Shown: positions 22,301-34,979, numbered from the stretch's first letter. The stretch is 64,000 bases of DNA from Acanthosoma haemorrhoidale (GCA_930367205.1 OV884012.1:31530796-31594795), one strand, 5' to 3'. Translations and numbers: made by a program. The notes: generated by a model not told the origin, from the sequence alone.

Positions 22301-22671
22301 GGAGAGAGGGGAGTATGGAATTAATTTTGACTGCGGTTGGCGTGCCACAAGCTTGAGTCGATCTAACATCCTCCAATTTGAATCGCAAATCGGAACTAAA
22401 TCGGGGAGTCAAGGGCCTGCGGGTGTCCGCTCAGGGTCAGATGCGCACCATCGCAACATCTGCTTTACTTCCTTACTGCTGCCCTCTCATATCTCAATAC
22501 TAAGCATAGCAAGTATCTGCTTTTTGAGCAGTTAATTTTGCAATATAAATGGTTCAACAATTATACAGCCAGACATTGCCAAATTAATTCAGTGTATGAT
22601 TTATGAATGGTGTATGAATGGCCTCAGTGTCTGCTCCCTCTAGCTTAATGATTATTACCACAGGTGGGGTA
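19379..22671. other. Unassigned sequence with an A-rich tract
   Basis: An A-rich tract (19384-19427) lies immediately beyond the J1 target duplication. It could be the tail of an older plus-strand retroposon, but nothing to its left identifies one because J1 lies there. The rest is AT-rich with short open frames on both strands and no recognisable gene. Confidence 0.4.
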
Positions 22672-22680
22672 TCCTGTAGT

Positions 22681-24677
22681 TGACAGTTAACAATCTTTAT
22701 TGTGCAATAATTACAATCTGCCTTTTATAAGGCAATAATAATACAGATAAATGATCTCATTCATACCATATTTACAGCATCATTCACTCGCTCATTCATA
22801 CAATAGGACATGATTGGAGAAACTGGCCATTGCCAGGACTCCCACTGTCACGCGTTTATAGTAGGTCACGAGGTTCCACTGTTCCACTGCCGTTTCAGTC
22901 TCCGAGGAGGATTATAGGGATGAGTGGCGCAGTGCAATGACTGTGCTACAGGATTAGGGTGGTTGGAAAGGCTACTGTGGAATTTCATAAACTTGGAAGG
23001 GATGAGTTCTAGAATGTAGGGTATATTAAGATCGTTATGAAGGGTTTTGTTGCTGACATAATAAGGGGCATTTACTATTGTTCTTAGGACTTTGGATTGA
23101 AATGATTGGATACGCTTGATGTTCGACTTTTTTTCTGTCCCCCATAGCTCTATTCCGTATGTCCAGATTGGTTTAAGTATAACTTTGTAGATTAGTAGTT
23201 TATTTTCTATTGAGAGATGGGATGTCCTTTGAAGTAGTCTGTACAGTTGTCCAAAGCGTCTGATTAGTTCTTGTCTTTTAGTCTTGTATGTGGGTTCCAG
23301 GTCAGTCGTTTGTCAAGATGGAAGCCTAAGTACCGTACTGTCTCGGATACAGGGAGAGGAATGGAATTAAAATAAACTAGTGGACAAGTCTTGCGACAAA
23401 GGGTGAAGGTAATGTGGGAGTATTTTGCTTCATTAACTTTGATCCGCCATTGATTGCACCAATACTCGATCTCGTCAAGGTGTTTTTGAAGGTTATGGGA
23501 TGCTATGTCGGTGTCTGGATGGGATGACAAGACTGCAGTGTCATCTGCAAATGTGGCCAAGAAGGTATTGGAAGTAGAGGGGACATCAGCGGTGTATAGG
23601 TTATAGAGGATGGGGCCCAGGACACTGCCCTGTGGAACTCCTGCATTTATGGGATAGTAGTTAGACTATTCTAAATCACAGCGGACTTGGAAGAAGCGGT
23701 TTGAAAGGTAGGACTATAGGATTAGGAAAAGAGTCTGTGGTAAATATCTTTTGAGCTTGTAGAGCAAACCTGCGTGCCAAACCCTGTCAAAAGCTTGAGC
23801 TATATCAAGAAAGGCAGCAGTGCAATACTGTTTGGTTTCAAGGGCTGAGGAGATGTGATCAACAACGCGAAGACCTTGTTGAGCAGTGGAATGCCGTTGG
23901 CGGAAACCAAACTGGTGTGTGGGAAAAAGGTTTTTGGATTCAACAATTGGAAGTAGACGTTTTAGTAGGAGTTTCTCAAATATTTCTGAGAGGATAGGGA
24001 GTAGGCTAATTGGACGGTAAGATGAGGCGTCATTGGGTGGTTTACCAGGTTTGGCGAATAGGACAATAATGGAATGTTTCCAGAGGAGTGGAAAGTGCGT
24101 CGTTCGGATAATGCAATTATATATATATAGGTTAGGAAGATTATGGCTTTAGGAGGAAGTTGTTTGAGAATTTGAGGAGTAAGGAGATCATATCCAGGGG
24201 ATTTTCGGTAAGGTAAGTTTTTCAGAAGGTATTTGACCTCAGAGGGATTAACGGCTTTTGGTGGAAGAGAGAGAGGAATAGGTGAAGTCAGGAAATCTTC
24301 CACAGTTGTGCTGTGAGTATTGCTTTGATGAGAAAGGTGAGGTGTGAAAGTATGGGTAAGATGCAGAGCAAATTCCTCCGACCTATCCCCATCCGAAGCC
24401 GCCCAGGACCCATCATCACGACGGAGCGGATGTGAAACAGGTTGATACTTTAGGATTTTTTTGGTTACATTCCACAAGGAGTTATCCCTGGTAGACAGAG
24501 AGGAGAGGTAGGAATTGAAAGAATCGGAACGGAAGGATGCCAATCGCCGCTTTACCAATCGGCAGTACTGATTGTACGAGCGGCGATCGGCAGGATGCCG
24601 GGATCTTTGCCACACTGTTCTGGAGCGGCGTTTGGATAGGATTAGATCTTTTAGATGCTGAGGTAAACGATTATGAT
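22681..24677 (-). mobile_element. LINE J1, 5'-truncated 2-kb copy
   Basis: Minus-strand J1 copy from within ORF2 to the 3' end, flanked by the 9-bp duplication TCCTGTAGT (22672-22680 and 24678-24686). It supplies the RT region missing from the copy at 15735-19366. Its 3' UTR lacks about 180 bp near 22803 compared with the other copies, a feature shared with the copy at 31661-32122. Confidence 0.93.
22854..24660 (-). pseudogene. J1 ORF2 fragment (linker and reverse transcriptase), broken
   Basis: Two open pieces remain. The first, 24615-23962, covers the linker after the endonuclease and the start of RT. The second, 23560-23264, contains the FADD catalytic box (ATFADDTAVLSS) and runs to a one-base frameshift near 23276, after which the thumb and C-terminal tail continue in another frame. 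Between them lie further stops and indels in the fingers/palm region. The copy lacks the endonuclease and cannot make a working enzyme. It is the best source in this window for the RT region of the family. Confidence 0.87.
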
Positions 24678-24995
24678 TCCTGTAGTAATAATCATAAAAA
24701 GAGTGAATAGAAACAAGGAGATGAGTATTAATGGAAGATTAGTAGCTTATGATATCTGAAAACCTCATTCTAATAACACATTATATTCTAAAAATAATTT
24801 ATGTTTTTCCAAAGGCCCAGAGAGTACCATCTAGGTACCTGACCAGGTTCTGAATATTCTAGACAGATGATTTCGAACAGAAACTCTTCCTTAAAATTAA
24901 CCTAATTTAAATGAGTAATTTAAATTTGATCACAAAAATTTCATTAGAATATATATATATATATCGTCTAACAGACACTAATAATGAATATCGTG

Positions 24996-25152
24996 GATAC
25001 CATATTTACAATTTTATGAACAGCCTAGAGATCTCCCAAATCCGACTATGTGTCACCTCCCTCGCATGCGAAAGAGGAATTGGAGTCTTGTGAAGTCCCC
25101 CTCCTTCATCAGTCGTTTCACCGTAGACAAGCCAGTGGAGGCTGACCAAGAG
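24996..25152 (-). mobile_element. LINE J1 3' UTR fragment, lacking both ends
   Basis: About 157 bp that matches the J1 3' UTR block from the ATGGTAT region to the start of the conserved CTTGGTCAGC stretch. The terminal tail and the ORF2 side are missing and no target duplication is visible, so this is an old or rearranged remnant. Confidence 0.75.
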
Positions 25153-27950
25153 ATTTTTTCGCATTCCAGAGCCTATAAGTGCAATAGTATTATTAAAATC
25201 ACAATGTTGTTTTACAAGAGTGAACGTATTACCAATGATAATGGGCTAATACTTATAGTCTCTTTTTATAGTATTTATAGACTATAGAATGTGACCAAAT
25301 CTCTTTGTAAGGAAAAGTAAATAACATTCTGCCATCTGGGTACAGAATTTTTAACTAGGAAATTTAAATTAAGACTAAGATTTTTTAAGTAAACTATAGA
25401 TATTAAAGTTATTAATTGTATCCTAGATTCATCCTGTTCTGTTGCAATGTTGAAGTTTTTCATCATAAATCGTTGAAAGTATTTTTTTCTCTCACTTAAA
25501 ATTCTGTCAATTCAGTGTCTTGTCTTTTCAAATTCCCTTGATTTCTTTCCATGAAGTGAATGCAAAATTTATCAAAAGAAATGAAATAAAAAAATCGATG
25601 TTTTGGAAATAATCATTTTTGTTAGTCGTCATTGTTGCAAATAGTGAAGTGCTAACGTAAAACGTTGCCATAATTTACAATGAGTGGATTGCCTCGAAAA
25701 AAAAAAAGTGCCAAAACTCATTGATTGCATTTGTATCTAATATAAGAATTAAGGGATAAATATCGAATTATAAGATCGAAGTCGCATAAAAAACACAAAG
25801 GTTTTGTTTTCTTAGGCCTAAAATTGCTTTCATAAGGCATTATTAAAGCGGTTGGGGCAACAAATAGTTGATTCCATATTGTCATTATTAACGCCTTCAA
25901 TTACGCGCAAACTTATAATGAAGCCACCATGTTTAGTTGGCCATTAACGACAATGTCAAGGGGCTCATTGCTCGGTGCTTCTGAGGTTAGCCAACTCAAA
26001 CTGAAGTCTTTGGTCCATGCCTCTTGGCGAATGGCTTCGAAGTTTCTCTGGCCTTAGAGCTCTGAGTGTATTCCATCCGGAACAATTCAACTGCCTCGGG
26101 TGCTAGTTCAACAACCATGTCCGCGGACGGACGTCTGCATGTTGTGGTCGAGGCTCTAGTTTGAAGAGTATGCATCTATAACTTAATTTAAAACAATACG
26201 AATGTAATAAAACCATCGCGATCATATTTTAATATAAATAGTAGTGTAATATTTTTCTAAATTCGCTATAAATAAGATGAGCAATTTTTATTGTTGTATT
26301 GGACCAACTATTACTTATAATTATTAACATTTGATACCCAACGGCCAAACTAATGGTACGATCGGGGGAGGGGGATTGACTAGGGTCCTCCTCCTGGAGA
26401 GAGGTAGTCCAAAAACTGTATTTTGGTATGGTCACTCGAGCCAGGGTAGCTCAGCTGGTGGAGCCCCCTAAATAGATTTCACTTGTATGACTACAATAAT
26501 TGATATCCGATGGAATATGATTACACGTTCCTGATTTTCACCTAGCCTGTGGGCCCTTCTTTCTGTATTTTAGTTACTTTTGTAGAACAGATAAGAGATT
26601 TTTTAAACTGATTTAAAGGGAAAGAGGTTATTGAGAAAACAAACACAATTAATTATGTTCATGATGAAGAGGTATTGGAAAAAAAATACCATATTAGTCG
26701 CTAGTAAGCTGTTATTATCCCTAGAGTTATTTATTTACTTCTTAAGGTTAGAAATTCTCAGAACCATAATAGGATATGAAATAAACGAAATTTATTAAAG
26801 TTAAAATTAAAACACTATTTTCTTCTAACTTGAAAAATTACATTTTGGGTAGACTAAATCAGCAGTAAGAAAGGTAATAGCATTCTTACAACAGTTTCAA
26901 TCAGGTACACTACTGTATCAGTCTCTTTTCAATTTAGGTCTACTAAATTATTCATACACTTCATAACACCAGGGTAAATTGACAGAACGCCACTATCACT
27001 TTTGTTTATCAAAATTCGAAGGTATCCTTCAAAACCTTGTAAGTTAACAGGATAGAGATAATGAGTGAGCAGTGTGACTTTCGAGTAACTGGATTAAATG
27101 TTTTAGTTCAGATAGATTGACGTAATTTTAGTCATAGTTGTATTCGGGGCTCTTCCACTTAAAAGAATCATAAAAACATATACATAAAATTGTATAAATG
27201 TGTTCACTATCTATTGAGGACCAAGTAATCTATGTAGTTTTATTGAAACAATGATCGCATTTATGTGGTGAGGTGACCAAATGTGTACAATCTTAGTGTT
27301 CTCCTTTTGTTATGTGATGAGTTCAGCTGATTTTATTATACGTTTTATAGAGGGTTAGGAGAACATTGACGAGGAGTAAGTTTTGGAAATGTTGGTACTT
27401 AAAGGTAACGTAATAAAACAATTCAACGAAAGTTTGAAGCATATACCTGTTTAGGTTGTTCCAAGTCGACAATCATTGAAAACTATTAGCAGATAAAGGC
27501 TACACCTAGAATAGGATTCGGACTACATCGGATGGAGGGTGGAAGTTGCCCCCGAATGGGCTTATTGGACTTGCTCGGCTACATTGGAAGGGATAGACTC
27601 GATAAGGGACTTTAGATGGCTAACTTTAAAAGCGACATTCTGGCGAACTCAGGAGCCCTAAAGTCTAATTTTCGCTGATGGCTACTTCTTCTTACGCCAC
27701 CCTCCCTCTTAATCATTTTAATTTACTTAATGAAGTATTGTAAGAACTCTACTGCAGTTTTATGTCGGTTTCTCTCGCTGTAAAACAGTTCTTTAATGGA
27801 AACTAGTAAGCAGTACTTATTCTTATGGTTATTCGTACATACTTTTTTTATTTTCATACAATATATATACATACATGGTTTTCATTCATACATACATGCT
27901 TTTTAGCATGTTTGACATTGTACGTCTGACATTGTTGCGACAAACTACAA
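25153..27950. other. Unassigned sequence
   Basis: No gene or repeat family recognised. A GC-richer stretch at 25920-26160 and another at 27500-27700 stand out from the AT-rich background but carry no convincing frame. A tRNA-like A box is noted separately. Confidence 0.4.
26447..26458 (+). promoter_or_regulatory. Isolated RNA polymerase III A-box-like sequence
   Basis: TAGCTCAGCTGG fits the tRNA A box (TRGCNNAGYNGG) exactly and is preceded by a tRNA-like gccagggtagc. No B box and no cloverleaf can be found in the next 100 bases. It may be the head of a decayed tRNA-derived SINE or a tRNA pseudogene, or chance. Confidence 0.3.
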
Positions 27951-28520
27951 GAAAGCTGCAGTGAGGACTTTTGCTGACAACATTGCGGTATACAGCAACA
28001 GCATGAGTGCACAAAGAGCTCTCACCCAACTTGGCGCTTCGTCTCCAACTGATGATATACGTGTCCTCCGGCTAGCTCTGTTGTACGCGTCACTATGTAC
28101 TCACTTGATTGACAATATACCTAAAAGCCTCCAGCAATTCCAAAACGAGATCATGAGAAAAGTGGTCCGACATACCTCTCTCGAGAGGTTAAAGAAAGCC
28201 GACCTGCACTCGTTGCTCGGTGTGCCGTCGGTGGGTGAGTTCATCCCGGTGAGACACATCACGTTTGCGACTCGTTGGAGCACCTAAAAACCCCAGTACT
28301 TAACCCTATGACCCCATCACCCTTCACGCATCGAAGGTAACAGATTGTCGGTGAAAATTAGGTTAAGATTTTGTTGTTCTATGTAAGTTAGTTTTAAGTC
28401 TATGATTCATAAGGTGAGCCCCGTCAATTTTAAACGTGTTTAGACAATGAATGTATAATGTGCATTATACTTTTGTAACAATCGCAAATCGCAATGTAAA
28501 ATTACTATAGGAAATATAAT
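27951..28520 (+). pseudogene. Jockey-like LINE fragment (J3), RT end and 3' UTR
   Basis: The plus strand encodes the end of a Jockey-type reverse transcriptase. The catalytic box is degraded to TFADNIAVYS (FADD in working copies). A deletion follows after about 20 residues and joins the frame directly to the C-terminal tail (the LQQFQNEIMRKVVRHTS stretch), which ends at 28287. The noncoding sequence beyond resembles 43575-43900, which supports a common family. It differs in sequence from J1 and J2. The copy is non-functional: it lacks the endonuclease and most of RT. Confidence 0.8.
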
Positions 28521-30590
28521 AATTGTAAGACATTTAATGACCTACTGTAAATAGATCCATTTAAGTAAAATCTATACTCATTTTCATAAATTATTGTAGC
28601 AAGGGGATATGGAGGGGGAATCCTGGTCATTGAGATTTAAGTGTTGTCTTTTTTGTATTTCCTGTAATAATATATTAATATAAATTATTACTATATTATT
28701 ATTTTTTTTACTCTGTATTAAATTTTTTTTTTCCTTTTGCAGGTAATTTGTTGGCATACCTCCCTGACACTCGTATGGTCTGGAACTGTTCTTGGTAAAA
28801 ACACTTTTCTAAAATTTCTATGTTTACGCTGCTCTTACCGTTATCATTACTGTTAAAGGAGTTACTACAACTAGTCATTACTGATATAGTATTATTTTTT
28901 AGGCAGTGTAAAATCCACTGCAAATATTTACCACGCACATATCAATTGCATAATTTCATTTGAGTAGTAGATATCGTGATGTGTCGTTCTATTGATTGCC
29001 ATTTCTTGATAATTATCATATCAATAAAATATCTTTTAAATTCCATAATTTCATGTTTAGTTCTAATTAGTGCAGTGCTTTATCAATCAAAGGGCATCAT
29101 TATTGTAATGTATACATTATAGATTCAGATTAATCATAAATTAAAAAAAAAAGGTTTTGATGGAATACACTTTAAAATCATGTGATGCAGATAATGTAAG
29201 CTTTATCAGATGCTAAAAGTACTAAGGGGCTCTGAAAAATGTTTTTTGGCTTGTCTACAGCTTGGCTACTGGCCAGATTATCACTTATTCTTAAACCTTA
29301 ACAGCAAACTCAGAGCAATCATAATCAAGAAAGAAAGGATTTTTTAATCATGGATGACTTTTAATGATTTAGTAATGGATTGTCTTATTATGTTGACTCA
29401 TGTTAAAATGGAAAAAGTTTTTAATGGTTATTTCCGAGGCCATATTGAGGGGCTTAACTATCACAATGGAACCAAAGGGTACCTGCCAGTTTATTGGTGG
29501 GTACGTTAATACGTCCACGATGGTCGTAAAAATGGCACAATTGATTTAGAGCTTCTACATATAACGAAACGTGGAGAAGTATTTTTTCATGTTAGTTAAG
29601 ACATTATCCTGGAGTGGCAAGTATACCAAATGTGACCCCACCGAATTTTCATTTTTCATTACAACTATCGGGTTTATTGATTTAGCAGATGATCTTGGAA
29701 AAGTCATCTCACTATTTTTGCTATTATTTCAAATTTTTTGACACATGATACTAATTATATGGTGTTGTTTGGAATTGTTGTAGTTAGTGAACGAAACTAG
29801 GTAATAGTTAATTAATCATACTATTGTGTGATACAGGGACTACCTTTTGTGGTTGTGGGTCCACAAACTCGAATTGACCAACACCCTTCTTAAAAAAGCC
29901 AATTTACGCAACTCTGAACAATTTATATTTTCTATGCATACTTATTTAAATAGGAATAGGTAATTCAAGAACCACGATGTAAGGTAGATAGATAAGTACC
30001 TATTAATTTTTTTAAAATTTCAAAAATAGAAATTTTAAATAGATTATATGAATGAACTTCGGAGAACTTCAGAATATATATATTTCCTTTTTATAGTAGT
30101 CGTTTATTTTACATATTTACAAAGTTCAATCGCACAATTTTGCATAGTAATCATTTATATAATATTGTTCATTTCAGTTGCGAAACATGTGATTTAATCT
30201 TTATTTACATACTTATTTAACACACATTTACTTAAGGTACAAAAAAGTAATTAATAGTATAATAAAGATTTTCGTGATACCTTATATGAATATGTACAAA
30301 ATAAATTTACAAAACCCTCCTAAATGTCTAAGAGAAAAACTACTTCAATCCTTACTTTCGTTTTTAATAGTTTTAAAGCGAAACTGGGTTCAGCAACTTT
30401 CAGTGAAAGTGAACTGGTTGGGTTGAGATATTTCAATTTCAAGCCTTGCATTATCTGCTCTCAATTTGTCTTCAACACCTTCGCATTTTTTAAAAATTCT
30501 ATTGTGTCTTCAGATATAAATTGCCTTGGCGAGGAACTCATTGAAATGTTTAATGTTATGCTTCCTATTTTGTAACAAAAAATTCTGCTT
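28521..30590. other. Unassigned AT-rich sequence
   Basis: No gene supported. A stretch at 29250-29500 looks faintly like the end of a mariner-type transposase but is not convincing (see rejected items). Confidence 0.4.
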
Positions 30591-30890
30591 TTGAAGATTA
30601 TACTTGAAACACAGCAAAATTGTATACAAGATTACATGGAAGTGTATCCTATCCCCGTGAACATCCACAAAATTCTTATTCATAGTCCAGCAATTACTAA
30701 AAGAATTGTTGTTCCTATTGGCCAACTGTCTGAGGAAGTTCAAGAAAGCCGTTACAAGGAATTTAAAAAGCATCAAGCAAGGAATTTTATAGAAAAATAT
30801 CTTGCACACATACAAATGAAGATATTTTTCAGTATTTGTTAATATCCTACGATCCAGTGATATGCCAGACCATGGCCTCCACAAAATTTT
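30591..30890 (+). pseudogene. Frameshifted transposon-type ORF fragment
   Basis: An 83-codon frame (30591-30842) contains MEVYPIPVNIHKILIHS and VVPIGQLSEEVQESR. Near 30815 the sense continues in another frame (TNEDIFQYLLISYDP) to a stop at about 30890. From general knowledge, strings like these occur in repetitive uncharacterised arthropod and cnidarian proteins that behave as transposon-encoded. I cannot name the family with confidence. The fragment is broken by a single-frame change and lacks its N-terminus. It is likely a remnant of a mobile element, not a host gene. Confidence 0.45.
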
Positions 30891-31086
30891 AGCTGTTCAA
30901 AAGAATCATTGGAAGTTTATTCATACATTGGAGAGACAAGATAATACCACATTGCAAGTGGCAGCAGTAATAACGAAAGCGACATTTCAAGTGATATCTC
31001 ATCATAATTGTTTGTACATGTTTACTTTTAGTAAGGCGATTTATCAATTTATTACTTAGATTAATTGTATGTGTATATTTAATAAC

Positions 31087-31177
31087 AAAATTAATTCTTT
31101 ATTGTGATGAAATTAAAATCATCCTTAATAGGCAATAGTTAATTGTGATCAATGTTCTCATTTATAACATGGTTTCC
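31087..31177 (-). mobile_element. LINE J1 terminal fragment (about 90 bp), diverged
   Basis: Matches only the last part of the J1 3' UTR (the tttattgtgatgaaattaaaatc region and the block that follows) with several differences. The terminal hairpin is degraded. Probably an old, very short 5'-truncated copy. Confidence 0.6.
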
Positions 31178-31649
31178 GGAGTAAGAATATATCTTGTGAA
31201 ATACATCTTGGATTCAAAAATATTTCTGAATTAAAATGATCTTTTTCTAAGTGGGTACAAATAATTTTTCCTAAAAAAAAAAAAAGATTTATTTATTATA
31301 TTTACATAGGCTATTGTCCTGCTAGATAGTATAGACAGTAGCCATCTGTGTGTCGTAGGTCACATATTGGTACACGGTTGGCCACCCTTGGTTTAATATA
31401 TGTTGACCAGTATCTTAAGTAACATTTTATGGCACATAATCCCTAGGACGACGCTCTGATATTTGCACATTACTTCTAAGATTAAAAGCTACTGTTAATA
31501 TTAAAAGAAAATGATAATTTTGCGAAACAAAATAATGCTTGAAATAACTAATAATGTTGATAAATGATATTAAGGCACACGAAGACATCAACGGATTTTT
31601 CGTTATGCTTTGGCTCAAGTGCCTTTTGTAGATATTCTCATCTATACAT
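31178..31649. other. Unassigned AT-rich sequence
   Basis: No gene or repeat recognised. Confidence 0.4.
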
Positions 31650-31660
31650 CCTATGTATAT

Positions 31661-32122
31661 TTTTTTTTATATATAATTCCTTTATTGTGCTAAAATTACA
31701 ATCTGCCTTGCTAGGCAATAAGTAATTAAGATATACGATCATTCATACCATATTTACATTTCATCATTCACTTGCTCATTCATTCAGGACATGATTGGAG
31801 AAACTGGCCATTGCCAGGACTCCCACTGTCACTTGATTATAGCAGGTCACGAGGCCACTGCCGTTTCAGTCTCCGAGGAGGATTATTGGGATGAGTGACG
31901 CAGTGCAGTGACTGTGCTACAGGATTAGGGTGGTTGGAAAGGCTACTGTGGAATTTCGTAAACTTGGAAGGGATGAGTTCTAGAATGTAGGGTATATTAA
32001 GGTCGTTATGAAGGGTTTTGTTGCTGACATAATAAGGGGCATTTACTATTGTTCTCAGGACTTTTGATTGAAAGGATTGGCTACGCTTGATGTTCGACTT
32101 GTTTGCTGTCCCCCATAGCTAA
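31661..32122 (-). mobile_element. LINE J1, 5'-truncated copy (462 bp)
   Basis: Minus-strand copy with the end of ORF2 and a shortened 3' UTR, flanked by the 11-bp duplication CCTATGTATAT (31650-31660 and 32123-32133). The 3' UTR lacks the same block of about 180 bp as the copy at 22681-24677 (junction near 31783), though the breakpoints differ by a few bases. The tail has AATAAAGG and a short A run. Confidence 0.92.
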
Positions 32123-32336
32123 CCTATGTATATTAACGAGACAAACGCTCTCCGGAATAGTGGTTTAGTCTGAAGCTAAGTTGTCTATTTTTGTAGAAAC
32201 GGCTTTCCAAGTAGGGCACTGGTGATCTATTAGAGGGTTTAAAACTTTCAAAACCTCTTTCTAGTTACAACACAACCGAATATCACAGTAATTCAATCTT
32301 TTTTACAAATACTAGAACAATTTATTGTTAACAGAT

Positions 32337-33368
32337 TAGAATACTTTGGAAGCTGCAAGTCCTAAAAGTGATTTCGTACCTGTCAAATTAATTTTTGGCC
32401 AACGGAAGATAGGCAATAATTACCCACAACACTCACAAATCCCATCTATTTTAGCTGAATTACCACTCTCCAGAATTCAACACCTTGCCTATCAGATAAT
32501 TTACTAATAAGTCTCGATAATAGGCTCATCGTCATATTTGTTTTTCTTTAACTAATAAATATTAGAATATTTGTAAGCTTTAAGAACATTTCAAATCAAT
32601 CTACAACTATACGCTATTTGATTTGACTATTTGATTTATATTGTGTATTTTATACTACGACCTAGAACCAATTTTCAGTACTAGACATGTCAAGATATTT
32701 GTTGACACCAAAAGTTTTATCTATGAATATTTTTTCGAAAGCTCACCCGGTCCATTGTCCACCTGGGATGACCCCGTGTATTTCTCGCCAGTAAGTGCTG
32801 ACAGCATACAGCAGGGCAAAAGCCAAATATGATGGATAATGTTTTTGTTTGAAGGCATCATCAATCTTGCAGACTTTCACCAGACCGGGAAAAAACACAC
32901 TTCGGATCATATTTTATCATGAACAACCTAACTCCTAATCGTTGCCACATAAAAGTTAGACAATAAGTTTATATATTTCAAACTATTAAAACATTCTTTC
33001 ACCTCATTTGACGTAAAAATGTTTTTTTACCGGTCGATTTTTTCATAACTGTCTTAACGAAATATTCTTAAATAGACGCTATTTTCTTTGCGTTTAGTTG
33101 AAAATTGAATTGAAATGTTCTTAAAGCTTACAAATATTCTAATATTTATTAGTAAAGGAAAAACAAATACAATGATGAGCCTATGATCGAGACTTATTAA
33201 TAAATTATCTGATAGGCGAGGTGTTGAATTCTTGGGAGTGGTAATTCAGCTAAAATAGCTGGGATTTTTGAGTGTTGTGGGTAATTATTGTCTTACCTTC
33301 AGTTGGCCCAAAATTAATTTGACAGGTACGAAATCATTTTTAGGACTTGCAGCTTCCAAGGTATTCTA
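32337..33368. mobile_element. Long inverted-repeat (foldback-type) element
   Basis: Two arms of about 265 bp (32337-32600 and 33104-33368) are inverted copies of one another with roughly one difference per 14 bases by eye. They surround a 503-bp centre with no recognisable gene. The arms start near TAGAATAC and contain ordinary AT-rich sequence without subterminal repeats. No target duplication could be fixed. It may be a non-autonomous DNA transposon with long terminal inverted repeats or a local inverted duplication. The arms could form a cruciform or a double-stranded RNA if transcribed. Confidence 0.75.
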
Positions 33369-34707
33369 TTTCTATATATCAAGATATTCTATTCTGCTTA
33401 CAATAAATAGGAAAACTAGATGTATTAACCCGTTAAAAAATATATATTATAATGTAGTTTACTTACTCACATAGAGGCATTCCATAAACTTCTATGTGTG
33501 TGTGTGCATAAAATGAAGATATTTATAATTTATAACTAATAATTATTCGTTTACTTGACTTGTTCATTTCACGACTATATTTTTCACTGCATATGCTATG
33601 ACGTTACCACCAAGTTGATTAATTTTAGATGAACGCTTTTCTTGTCATTTCTTTTTCTTGTGGACAGTCCGCAAGTCAAATATTGTTGAAAATAAGCTCA
33701 ACTAAATAAATACGTTCACAGCAGAACAGAAGAGTTATATCAGCCCGCTATATCCATCTATGAATAGAATGGCGTCCGAACCTCAACAAGCCGCGAGACG
33801 TGCAGGACAGGGACCATGCCTAGCTGTAGAATTGAAAAGAACCGACGGTCAAAGGGAGTGCCCACCATATTTTTCACATTTAGCCATTTATAAAGATTTT
33901 TAATAATTTGGACATTAATAAGAACCAAAAGAAAATAACGGAAGAAGAATTTTTTCTACCATTCTTTCACCAAAGAACTTTATAGCAGATAGATAAAAAA
34001 AAAAAATTAAAATCCTCAATCAATAATTAAAGGCTCTAATCACACCTCTTAGGTCCAGCTACTGAAATGACAGTATGAATAAATGTGCCCCTGAATAAAT
34101 AGCACTGTATGTGAAGAACCTAGAACAATTAGATTTTACCAATTAAAAAAAATAACACAATAGATTTAGAAAATAAACACAATATTTGGGAATAGACATG
34201 ATAAATTTAGTCATTATTCTCTACTACCAGAGAATATCATAACGAAAATATTCTTCTTACACAAAAACAAATATTACTGGTTGATGATATGTATAAAAAC
34301 GTTAATGAACTGATATCAACTAAAATTTGAAAAATACTTAAAACAGTGCTTAAAATGTCTTTCTGTAATGCTATTCACTTTTTAATATATTTTAATTAAT
34401 GCTAAGAGCACCTTAAACAAAAAGATGGTATCTTCAACTTACATATAACAAGTTCCTGACATCTAGAAGCCCAGCACAAGTTCTACGGGATGGCAAGAGA
34501 TTCCTAAGAGCAATGTCAGAAATTCAACGCAGTATTAGAAATAAACACCACACTACCAACTTGACTACTATTAAAATTATGTTAAATAGAGTACGTTTAA
34601 ATTATTCTAATGATCAGGAAGATTTATGATGTACTCTATTGCTGAGTGTTCATCTCCCTAGACCCACCGAAAAGTATTTATGAAGCAACAGGGCCAACAC
34701 TGACCAG
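33369..34707. other. Unassigned AT-rich sequence
   Basis: No gene or repeat recognised between the inverted-repeat element and gypsy-2. Confidence 0.4.
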
Positions 34708-34969
34708 GTTGAAAATACCATCAGGTGAATAACATCTTTTTAGTGTGCTTATGCATTCTCGTATCCATGCCTCCATATATATAAGCTAATCGCCGGTAGT
34801 TAAGATTGATTAAAAAAAAATAAGGAAAGAGGGAAATGATACGACACTCTCAGACTCCAGTAAAAGACTGCTTTATTGTTGTTGATAGTCGTACACATAT
34901 AGGATCATGGGCTGTTTACACTCCATGATCGGATTAATATTCGACCTAGTCATGCTTCTGGCTTTAACT
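34708..34969 (-). repeat. 3' LTR of gypsy-2
   Basis: About 262 bp beginning AGTTAAAG right after the polypurine tract. Bases 34734-34840 match the 5' LTR core (38443-38488 plus 38746-38808). It contains AATAAAG (minus strand) near 34870-34876. The outer end is approximate. Confidence 0.65.
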
Positions 34970-34979
34970 CCCCCCTGCC
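34968..34979 (-). other. Polypurine tract of gypsy-2
   Basis: Identical in sequence to the gypsy-1 tract and in the same place, directly upstream of the 3' LTR. Confidence 0.75.

Noticed and set aside
29240..29520. Possible mariner/Tc1 transposase end (a WPDYHLFLNL-like frame followed by broken frames)
   Set aside because: Only one short motif resembles the family; catalytic residues, terminal repeats and a continuous frame are all absent.
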